In this document: positions 1-5,144 of the stretch, in pieces
How the letters are laid out: each line of letters begins with the position of its first letter
How positions within the stretch are numbered: position 1 is the first letter of the stretch
DNA from: an uncultured Collinsella sp.
GTDB lineage: Bacteria; Actinomycetota; Coriobacteriia; Coriobacteriales; Coriobacteriaceae
Reading direction: 5' to 3'
Length of the DNA stretch: 5,507 nt
Assembly (NCBI GenBank): GCA_900554595.1
Contig: USHZ01000131.1
Location: forward strand, 1-5,507
Program-made: the position numbers and the translations under genes
Notes under the pieces: generated by a model
Database searches by the model: none
What the model saw: only the letters and a program-made list of their open reading frames with translations
What the model was told of the DNA's origin: nothing

Positions 1-619
1 TGTCCGCGGCATCCTGGCTAAAGCCAAAGCGCTCCTCGCGCTTGGCAATGACTGTCAGGCCGGCTCGCTTGCCGGCAGTGATGCCAGGCACCGAATCCTC
101 AACGCAGCAGCAGCGATTCGCGGGCAGCCCCAGGAGGTCCAGCGCATGCAGGTAGATGTCGGGCTCGGGTTTGCTCTCCTTAAACTGCTCGCCGCTCACT
201 ACATACTCAAAGGCATCCGACAACCCGCACGCATCGAGCACTTCCTCGATGCTATCCATGGGAGACGAGCTGGCAAGCGCCACGCGAACGCCGCGGCGCG
301 GCAGCTCTCGAATCGTATCCACGGCGCCTGGGTTAATCAAAGCCTGATAGTCGCGCGGGCGCTTATGCGCCCACTCGTCCCAACGGGCCAACGCTTCCTC
401 GCCAGTAAAATGCCCCCTACCGGCGCGCTCAAACCAATCGACCAGCATATGCAGGAAGAACTGATGCGAGGTACCGACCTGCCCATTCAACTCCTCTTGA
501 GTCAGATTAAGCCCAAGCTCCTTGGCAAACGCGGCGGTCTCGCCCAGGTAGTAATACTCGGTATCGACAATGACGCCGTCCATGTCAAAGATAACGGCGT
601 CGAACGGAAATGCGGACAC
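1..619 (-). CDS. HAD superfamily subfamily IA phosphatase, beta-phosphoglucomutase-like (C-terminus cut by window edge)
   Basis: This is a cytosolic phosphohydrolase or phosphomutase of the haloacid dehalogenase (HAD) type; such enzymes use an aspartate nucleophile and Mg2+ on small phosphorylated metabolites, often sugar phosphates. I translated 206 codons. Motif I is FDMDGV with nucleophile D12 and acid/base D14. A helical cap follows (about residues 20-90). Motif II is LASSS (S117-S119), motif III is K150 in ESKPEPD, and motif IV is VEDSVPG with acidic pair E174-D175. All catalytic positions are present. I chose the GTG start at 619 because AGGGAGGG lies 4 bases upstream and the translation then begins directly before motif I; no ATG fits as well. 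Family members are usually about 215-230 residues, so only the last few are missing. Three consecutive cysteines (C170-C172) just before motif IV are unusual. The fold is clear, but the substrate cannot be read from the sequence. Confidence 0.9.
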   Translation of the reverse strand, partial: MSAFPFDAVIFDMDGVIVDTEYYYLGETAAFAKELGLNLTQEELNGQVGTSHQFFLHMLVDWFERAGRGHFTGEEALARWDEWAHKRPRDYQALINPGAVDTIRELPRRGVRVALASSSPMDSIEEVLDACGLSDAFEYVVSGEQFKESKPEPDIYLHALDLLGLPANRCCCVEDSVPGITAGKRAGLTVIAKREERFGFSQDAAD

Positions 620-634
620 GGCACCCTCCCTAAC

Positions 635-659
635 AAAAAGGCGCCCGCAAGCGGACGCC
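635..659 (-). terminator. Intrinsic terminator after the Cof-type HAD gene
   Basis: Read on the minus strand, a GC-rich 9-bp stem (arms 651-659 and 640-648, minimal loop at 649-650) is followed at once by five T's (639-635). One position pairs only as G-U in the minus-strand RNA and is a C/A mismatch in the plus-strand RNA, which supports minus-strand function. It lies 24 bases past the stop codon of the 683-1525 gene and directly before the ribosome binding site (624-631) of the 1-619 gene. It may therefore also act as an attenuator for that gene. Confidence 0.8.
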
Positions 660-682
660 CGAACCATGCACTATCGGCGATT

Positions 683-1525
683 CTAACCCAGCAGCTGGTC
701 AAGTGCCACTGCAATGCCGTCTTCGTTGTTGTTGGCGGTCACCATCTGGGCCACAGCCTTAACCTCATCGACGGCGTTGCCCATGGCAACACCGGTACCT
801 GCCCACTCAATCATGGACTTGTCATTCTGGCCGTCGCCAAACGATACGACCTCACTGGCATCGATGCCGAGCTTGGGCAGGGCGCCCTCGAGCGCACGGG
901 CCTTGTCGATACCGGGCGCCGTGTACTCAAAGTACCAGTCGGCCGTAAACATGCCCGAAAGCGTCTGCTTAAAGGGCGCATACATCTCCTCGTAATGCGC
1001 CTGCAGGTAGGCTGGATCGCCCGCCGTCAGCAGCTTGTCCACGGGATAAGTGTCCACGACCTCATGCAAGCTCTCAACCTCACGGATCTTAAGGTCGCAG
1101 GCATCGCGCTCATACTTGACGATATTCTTCTGCGAACCGTCCGGCAGTGTGATCATGCAGCGATACGAGTCCACGACGTGCAGGTCCCGACCGAGGGAGA
1201 TCATGGGAATCACGTCGAAATTGCGCAGATGATCAATCAGACGGTGCAGTTCGTCAGCCGGCATGGCCTGGTCAAAAAGGACCTCATCGGTCTGAGCGTC
1301 GACCACGTGCGCGCCATTAAAGGCAACTAGCAGACCATCATGGTTCTGAAGGTCGAGCTCCTGCGCCAAGGCATGCAGCCCCCATGCGGGACGACCCGAA
1401 GCCAAGATGAGCTTAATGCCCGACTCCTGCGCCGCGAGCAGCTTCTCACGCGTGCGCGGGCTGATGACCTTCTGGTCGTTGGTGAGCGTACCGTCGATAT
1501 CCATTGCGATGGCTTTGATTGCCAT
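683..1525 (-). CDS. Cof-type HAD-IIB family phosphatase (YidA-like sugar-phosphate phosphatase)
   Basis: This is a 280-residue cytosolic HAD phosphatase of the Cof/YidA group, which dephosphorylates sugar phosphates, phosphorylated cofactors and similar small molecules. Motif I is MDIDGTLT with nucleophile D9 and general acid D11. Motif II is LASGRP (S43). A large C2 alpha/beta cap fills about residues 85-195. Motif III is K208 in GIDKARAL, and motif IV is SFGDGQND (230-235), whose D231 and D235 bind Mg2+. The C-terminal MGNA and NNNEDGIA segments (248-271) are also typical. Length is normal for the family (about 270-290). An in-frame ATG at 1567 would add 14 residues, but I prefer 1525: it has a strong GGGAGG 5 bases upstream, and the extra residues precede the natural start of the fold. 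The gene ends at the terminator 635-659. The exact substrate is unknown; paralogues of this type are numerous in gut Gram-positives. Confidence 0.93.
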   Translation of the reverse strand: MAIKAIAMDIDGTLTNDQKVISPRTREKLLAAQESGIKLILASGRPAWGLHALAQELDLQNHDGLLVAFNGAHVVDAQTDEVLFDQAMPADELHRLIDHLRNFDVIPMISLGRDLHVVDSYRCMITLPDGSQKNIVKYERDACDLKIREVESLHEVVDTYPVDKLLTAGDPAYLQAHYEEMYAPFKQTLSGMFTADWYFEYTAPGIDKARALEGALPKLGIDASEVVSFGDGQNDKSMIEWAGTGVAMGNAVDEVKAVAQMVTANNNEDGIAVALDQLLG

Positions 1526-1530
1526 ATATG

Positions 1531-1538
1531 CCTCCCTG
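1531..1538 (-). promoter_or_regulatory. Ribosome binding site fixing the start of the Cof-type HAD gene
   Basis: The minus strand reads CAGGGAGG here, 5 bases before the ATG at 1525. It selects this ATG over the in-frame ATG at 1567, which has no comparable purine run upstream. Confidence 0.8.
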
Positions 1539-1562
1539 TCATTGAACAACCTTGTCTGAGTC

Positions 1563-1568
1563 ATCATA
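1563..1568 (-). promoter_or_regulatory. Weak candidate -10 element for the Cof-type HAD gene
   Basis: The minus strand reads TATGAT, five of six matches to the sigma-70 -10 consensus, which would start RNA near 1556 and leave a leader of about 30 bases. No good -35 hexamer lies 16-19 bases upstream, so the call rests on the -10 and its position. I saw no gene, repeat or clear secondary structure between here and about 1738. Confidence 0.25.
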
Positions 1569-1760
1569 CAGAACGCCTACTGCAGCTCTGTCTGCAACGG
1601 ATAAAAAGCTATATTGTCCCAAACATGAACAGTGTGTAGCCGTGGGGCGCAGTCGCTCCGTCCCGTACGCCGAGCCACCACATACCAAGCTGACGACGCC
1701 AAACGCGGCCACCTCACCGACCTCATTTCATCCCGTAGAAAAAAATTTCAAAATTAGTTC

Positions 1761-1789
1761 TTGTCAAATCGGCAAAACGAACGTACTTT
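1761..1789 (+). promoter_or_regulatory. Candidate sigma-70-type promoter of the three-gene plus-strand unit
   Basis: TTGTCA at 1761-1766 (5/6 match to -35) is followed by a 17-base spacer and TACTTT at 1784-1789 (3/6 match to -10). An A/T-rich tract upstream (1739-1757), standing out in GC-rich surroundings, could act as an UP element. RNA would start near 1796 and carry a leader of about 336 bases before the ATG at 2132. This is the best plus-strand promoter I found in the 606-base gap, but the -10 is poor. Confidence 0.5.
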
Positions 1790-1792
1790 AAA

Positions 1793-1814
1793 GATGACCG
1801 CTCCGGTGGTCATC
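1793..1814. promoter_or_regulatory. Inverted repeat at the predicted transcription start (possible operator or 5' stem-loop)
   Basis: GATGACC (1793-1799) and GGTCATC (1808-1814) are perfect 7-base inverted repeats separated by 8 bases. The repeat starts 4 bases after the candidate -10 and spans the predicted +1 region. It could be a dimeric repressor site or a stem-loop at the 5' end of the transcript. No T-run follows on the plus strand and only three T's on the minus strand, so a terminator is unlikely. Confidence 0.4.
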
Positions 1815-1900
1815 GTTTGATCGAGCATATTCAGTTTCAGTTTTCAGCGTGTAAGAGAAAGAAGATCGGCAAAGTACAACCCCAAACGCAATGACAACTT

Positions 1901-2023
1901 AATGAGGTAACTGCCACATGTGAGGCACCCAGGGCATTGCTGTCTCGATTTTGAGCACGATGCCTTCCGCCTTGCATGGGCCGTTCCATCCCACCCCTGC
2001 AGCAACTGCCTCACGGGCTCATT
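1901..2023 (+). other. Structured leader region upstream of the 2132-3022 gene (candidate cis-acting RNA)
   Basis: Complementary segments nest in this gene-free leader. AATGAG (1901-1906) can pair with CTCATT (2018-2023). Inside that, GTGAGGCA (1920-1927) pairs perfectly with TGCCTCAC (2007-2014). These enclose a local hairpin of about 11 bp with a two-base bulge (arms 1931-1941 and 1954-1966) and a small ATGG/CCAT hairpin (1976-1979 with 1986-1989). GGCA at 1924-1927 could instead pair with TGCC at 1912-1915, so two exclusive folds are possible. I found the pairings by eye without energy calculation. I do not recognise a known riboswitch class. Confidence 0.35.
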
Positions 2024-2040
2024 GAAAACCGCATAGCACC

Positions 2041-2120
2041 CCAACGTCAGCACATCACCCACGGCAAGCACATCACTCACGACAACCAACACATCAACAA
2101 ACAGCACGAACATCAACCGA
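2041..2120 (+). promoter_or_regulatory. C-rich, G-poor leader segment, possible Rho-utilisation or unstructured ribosome-access region
   Basis: By my count these 80 bases hold 33 A, 32 C, 9 G and 6 T, a sharp skew compared with the rest of the window. It lies between the folded leader and the ribosome binding site at 2123-2127. C-over-G skew in an untranslated stretch is the known hallmark of Rho loading sites, and it also keeps the start region free of structure. Which applies here is inference. Confidence 0.3.
2049..2084 (+). repeat. Two adjacent 18-base direct repeats
   Basis: AGCACATCACCCACGGCA (2049-2066) is followed directly by AGCACATCACTCACGACA (2067-2084), identical at 16 of 18 positions. 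A decayed third copy may begin near 2088 (ACACATCA). The repeat lies in the untranslated leader, 47 bases before the ATG at 2132. Confidence 0.7.
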
Positions 2121-2131
2121 TTGGAGAAGCT

Positions 2132-3022
2132 ATGACAAACCACCCCGCTGAAGACGGCGATAAGAAAAGCATTCTGGATGCCCGCATTGAGCGAGCATAT
2201 GCAAACGAATATGACGCCGCCTTTGCCGCCGCGACCATCAAGAACTACGCGTCGCTACCGCTCGCGACGATCTTGGCCGACCACCCTCAACTGCTGAAGC
2301 GCTGCACAAAGATCATGGGCGACCCCGACATTCGCAAGCTGACAGACCCCTATGCCCCAAAACGCGACAACGATTCGTACGTTCTTACCGTAGGCTGCCT
2401 AGCCCATATGCTTACGGCGCTCGACACGAAACTCAAGCTCGAATGGGAACCCGACGAGCGTCATGAACTCGAAAGCAAGCGGAACACCCTGCGCACCGCA
2501 CTGTTCCTTCCGTTGGACGGCCTCAAGCGCTGCAACGTCGAGCTCAATACACAGGCGCGGCAAAAGCCCGGGACCACAGGGCAGAAAACTCCAAGTCCCC
2601 ATGCGGCCATCGTCGACCGCAACCGATATAACCGCATGACCGCGCACTTTTCCGCCGAGGGAGCAGCCATAAGGACGCTGATCGACCAGCTGTGCCTCCT
2701 GAGCATCAACGAGCTATTTGAGGGCTATCTCGCCCTTGTTCCCGCGACGGCACCCAAGTCGGTAGCAAAGATCATCGAGACCTGCAGACGCCAGTTTGAG
2801 CGCCATCGCAATGGCAGCGAGATGAACGCCAGCATCGCGCAGTACTACGCGGCTCATTACAAAAATGACGGATGTGCCCCTGTCGAGCATCAGCTGCGGC
2901 TCGCCTACACCACGCCCGCCGCAACGCTCTATCGCTTTGGAGCCCTCGGCGCTTGCGAGCCGCACGAACAGGCAGCCTGCCCCACAACCGAGCTCGATCT
3001 CAGGCTCGGACGAACCCTGTAG
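2132..3022 (+). CDS. Unrecognised 296-residue cytosolic protein, first gene of the protease/ATPase unit
   Basis: I do not recognise a family. The protein is hydrophilic and looks mostly alpha-helical, with no signal peptide or membrane segment. The N-terminal part (about 1-140) is rich in charged helices. A Pro/Thr/Lys-rich stretch (about 143-156) looks like a flexible linker, and a second helical part runs to about 245. The tail has cysteines and histidines at C248, H253, C275, H278 and C283; C275-x2-H278-x4-C283 could bind a metal, but this is weak. The start at 2132 is chosen for GGAGA (2123-2127) 4 bases upstream. The reading frame stays open back to an ATG at 1976, but that has no ribosome binding site and would translate the repeat-rich leader into a His/Gln-rich extension. 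The 66-base gap to the protease gene and shared strand suggest one operon; a role as adaptor or substrate receptor is only a guess. Confidence 0.8.
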   Translation: MTNHPAEDGDKKSILDARIERAYANEYDAAFAAATIKNYASLPLATILADHPQLLKRCTKIMGDPDIRKLTDPYAPKRDNDSYVLTVGCLAHMLTALDTKLKLEWEPDERHELESKRNTLRTALFLPLDGLKRCNVELNTQARQKPGTTGQKTPSPHAAIVDRNRYNRMTAHFSAEGAAIRTLIDQLCLLSINELFEGYLALVPATAPKSVAKIIETCRRQFERHRNGSEMNASIAQYYAAHYKNDGCAPVEHQLRLAYTTPAATLYRFGALGACEPHEQAACPTTELDLRLGRTL

Positions 3023-3043
3023 CCCGCCAGTCCCTCCGCGGGC
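3022..3043 (+). other. Small hairpin between the unknown gene and the clpP-like gene
   Basis: GCCCGC (3022-3027) can pair with GCGGGC (3038-3043) across a 10-base loop, starting at the last base of the preceding stop codon. No T-run follows, so it is not an intrinsic terminator. It might protect the upstream message from decay or set the ratio of gene products; it may also be chance in GC-rich DNA. Confidence 0.3.
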
Positions 3044-3088
3044 AACAATCCTATTCCTCCACAACACAACCAACAGAAAGGAGTCCTC

Positions 3089-3706
3089 ATGGACGCCAAT
3101 CATTCCCCCATCATCAGCCCCCTCACCATGCGTGAATCCGCCCGAGGCATCACGCTCACCAGCATTTACGATGAGATGCTCGCCCGTCGCGAGCTCTCCG
3201 TCATGGGAAACATCGAAACCCCGATGGCCCACGACCTATGCCAGCAGATCCGCCTGCTCGATGCCACCGACCCCAGCCGCCCCATCACCATATTTGTCGC
3301 CAGCGCCGGCGGAAGCGTGCGATCGGGTCTTGCGATCTATGACGCCATGCGCCTCGCATCGTGCCCCATCCGCACCGTCTGCCTGGAATTCGCCGCGTCC
3401 ATGGGCGCCGTGATCTTTATGGGCGGCGACGATCGCCGTATGGCGCCCCATGCAGAGCTCATGATTCACGACCCGCTGATCCCCCAGGGGGCAGGCGGCT
3501 CGGCACTTGCGCTGCAGGAAACCAGCCGGCGTCTCATGCAGACCCGCAAGACCCTCACGCAAATCCTCTCGGGCCGCAGCGGCCTCACGCCCAAGCGCAT
3601 CCAGTCCCTCACTGCAAAAGACACCTACCTTTCGGCCGAGCGCGCCGTTGAGCTCGGCTTTGCCCACGAAATCCTCTCGACCACCAAGGAGGTCGCCCAT
3701 GTCTAA
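3089..3706 (+). CDS. ClpP-family serine protease paralogue (MEROPS S14) with intact catalytic triad
   Basis: This 205-residue protein matches the ClpP peptidase, which forms tetradecameric barrels that degrade unfolded proteins fed by a partner ATPase. SIYDEMLARRE (25-35) matches the conserved ClpP N-terminal helix, without a long propeptide. The oxyanion-hole loop is ASAGGSV (71-77), with Ala where ClpP usually has Pro. The nucleophile is S104 in AASMGA, the histidine is H127 in MIHDPL, and the aspartate is D178 in AKDTYLSAERA; the spacings (23 and 51) are close to E. coli ClpP (25 and 49). It should be catalytically competent. AAAGGAG (3077-3083) lies 5 bases before the ATG. The gene overlaps the next one by 8 bases, and its last codons contain that gene's ribosome binding site. 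It is not beside clpX, clpC or another clpP, unlike housekeeping copies. Its ATPase partner and substrate are unknown. Confidence 0.92.
   Translation: MDANHSPIISPLTMRESARGITLTSIYDEMLARRELSVMGNIETPMAHDLCQQIRLLDATDPSRPITIFVASAGGSVRSGLAIYDAMRLASCPIRTVCLEFAASMGAVIFMGGDDRRMAPHAELMIHDPLIPQGAGGSALALQETSRRLMQTRKTLTQILSGRSGLTPKRIQSLTAKDTYLSAERAVELGFAHEILSTTKEVAHV
3686..3692 (+). promoter_or_regulatory. Ribosome binding site of the VirD4-like gene inside the clpP-like gene
   Basis: AAGGAGG lies 6 bases before the ATG at 3699 and inside the protease's codons, so ribosomes finishing the protease can restart. It fixes the start at 3699; the same frame is open upstream to 3507, but that part is only the shadow of the protease gene. 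Confidence 0.85.
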
Positions 3707-5003
3707 CCTCGCCAGCCGCCTCGCCGCATCTGAGTCCGCATCGTCCACCATCCTCGCCAAGGATCGAACGCTTTCCTGCGACACCCGCCAAACGGGACTC
3801 AACAACAACGCACTTGTGATCGGCCCCTCGGGAGCCGGCAAGACCCGAAACGTCCTCAAGCCCAACCTGCTGCAAATGAACGCAAGCTACATCGTGCTCG
3901 ACACCAAAGGCACGCTCTGTCGCGAAGTGGGACCCGTGCTGGCGGCCCACGGTTACCGCGTGCAATGTCTCAACTTCGCTGACCTCAACACCGTCCCGGC
4001 CCTTGCGCCCGGCATCGAGCACTGCGGCTACAACCCCCTGAGGCACATTCGCCGCAAGGCGGAGGGCAGGCCCAACCAGCAGGACATCCTCTCGGTGGCA
4101 AAGGCCATCTGCCCCATCGAGGACAACAACCAGCCTTTTTGGGATCATGCGGCGGCAAACCTGCTGTCGTGTCTTATCGCCTACGTCACCGAACAGCTGC
4201 CCGCCGACGAGCAGACGATCAGCTCGGTCATCAAGCTGATCGAGCACCTGCAGGACGGTGCCACGGGTCGATTGTTTGACGACCTGATCACGACCGACCC
4301 CCAAAGCTATGCCCTCTCGCTATGGCGGCGCTACGCCATTACGCAAAATGCCGAGCGCATGCACGCGAGCATCGTCGGCATCCTTGCCGAAAAGGTCATG
4401 TGTCTGGGATTCGACGGTGCGGCACAGCTCTATCGTGAGTGCCATCAGGTGGACTTCGCTTCCATGGGACACACCCCCTGCGCCCTGTTTGTAACCGTGA
4501 GCGATATTGACCGCAATCTCGATCCGCTGACCGGCCTCTTTATTTCGCAGGCGTTTATGGGCCTCATTCGTGAGGCCGATAGGCAGCCCGACGGCAGCCT
4601 GCCCGTGCCCGTGCGCTTTATGCTCGATGACTTCGCAAATCTGCAGATCCCCCAGATCGACAACGTGCTCTCGATTATCCGAAGCCGCAACATCTGGGCA
4701 ACGCTGCTGCTGCAGTCGACCAACCAGCTCGATGCGCTCTATGGCGAAGCGCGCGCTCGCTCCATCATGGGCAACTGCGACACGCATCTGGTGCTGGCGT
4801 TCCAGGATCCCGAGAGTGCCCGGGTGTTTTCCGACCGCGCCGACGCGCTGCCCAGCACGCTCATGGCGACGCCGATCGATCGCACGTGGCTCTTTGTGCG
4901 CGGCCACACTCCCGAACAGGTCGAGCGCTTTAGGCTCGAAGACCATCCGCTCTACGGGGAGCTGCCCGAGGCGCAGCGAGGCCATGCGGAGGCCGAGCTC
5001 TAG
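3699..5003 (+). CDS. VirD4/TraG-like P-loop ATPase lacking the N-terminal membrane anchor
   Basis: This 434-residue protein resembles the VirD4/TraG coupling ATPases of Gram-positive conjugative elements (the group often annotated as CD1115 family), which pump DNA-protein substrates through a membrane channel. NNNALVIGPSGAGKT contains the Walker A motif (GPSGAGKT, 42-49), followed by KPNLLQ (54-59), GYNPL (110-114), Walker B FMLDDF (307-312), the LLLQSTNQLDALYG helix (337-349) and LFVRGHTPEQ (398-407). Two usually conserved motifs differ: DPKGE reads DTKGT (68-72), and the Walker B glutamate is aspartate (D311). Typical members have two N-terminal membrane helices; here the ATPase core starts about 35 residues in and I see no membrane segment, so it is probably soluble. 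It overlaps the protease gene by 8 bases and has its own ribosome binding site at 3686-3692. No relaxase or mating-pore gene is nearby. It may be a coupling-protein remnant or a motor adapted to the protease. Confidence 0.9.
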   Translation: MSNLASRLAASESASSTILAKDRTLSCDTRQTGLNNNALVIGPSGAGKTRNVLKPNLLQMNASYIVLDTKGTLCREVGPVLAAHGYRVQCLNFADLNTVPALAPGIEHCGYNPLRHIRRKAEGRPNQQDILSVAKAICPIEDNNQPFWDHAAANLLSCLIAYVTEQLPADEQTISSVIKLIEHLQDGATGRLFDDLITTDPQSYALSLWRRYAITQNAERMHASIVGILAEKVMCLGFDGAAQLYRECHQVDFASMGHTPCALFVTVSDIDRNLDPLTGLFISQAFMGLIREADRQPDGSLPVPVRFMLDDFANLQIPQIDNVLSIIRSRNIWATLLLQSTNQLDALYGEARARSIMGNCDTHLVLAFQDPESARVFSDRADALPSTLMATPIDRTWLFVRGHTPEQVERFRLEDHPLYGELPEAQRGHAEAEL

Positions 5004-5072
5004 ACGCAGGGCCCTCGCAGCGCGCGGCGCCCCGGCGATGTTCCACAAAGGCCGTGCGCCCCGGGACCACGG

Positions 5073-5111
5073 CAAAGCAAAGGGGCCCGCATCCGATAGG
5101 ATACGGGCCCC
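5073..5111 (-). terminator. Terminator of pgi between convergent genes
   Basis: On the minus strand, arms 5099-5111 and 5082-5094 form a 13-bp GC-rich stem with a 4-base loop, followed by TTTGCTTTGCC. One position pairs only as G-U in the minus-strand RNA and is a C/A mismatch on the plus strand, so it is oriented for pgi. On the plus strand no T-run follows, but the stem could still hinder transcripts leaving the VirD4-like gene. A weaker 6-bp stem (5051-5056 with 5068-5073) lies just beyond. I see nothing else between the two genes. Confidence 0.8.
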
Positions 5112-5144
5112 TGACTATAAGGCGCGATGCGTTAACAGCAGCGA

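Noticed and set aside
146..1330. A 394-residue open frame on the plus strand opposite the two HAD genes
   Set aside because: It runs antisense across two clearly conserved genes and through their intergenic terminator, shows no recognisable motif, and has no ribosome binding site at its start. It is a by-product of GC-rich codon bias.
1779..1792. A LexA-like box (CGAAC half-site near the -10)
   Set aside because: Only the left half CGAAC is present; the matching GTTCG half is absent.
1960..2025. A 21-codon leader-peptide candidate (ATG at 1960, TGA at 2023-2025)
   Set aside because: Only a bare GAG precedes it, there is no run of regulatory codons, and the start falls in the arm of the proposed hairpin.
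1976..2131. A 52-residue N-terminal extension of the unknown protein starting at ATG 1976
   Set aside because: No ribosome binding site precedes 1976, the extension is His/Gln-rich translation of leader repeats, and GGAGA directly precedes the ATG at 2132.
1844..2143. A 99-residue open frame on the minus strand in the leader region
   Set aside because: It has a GTG start with only weak purine context, no recognisable domain, low-complexity Val/Leu-rich sequence caused by the antisense of the CA-rich repeats, and it overlaps the better-supported plus-strand start.
2399..5075. Long minus-strand open frames opposite the clpP-like and VirD4-like genes
   Set aside because: They are antisense shadows with no motif or ribosome binding site; the plus-strand frames carry conserved catalytic motifs.
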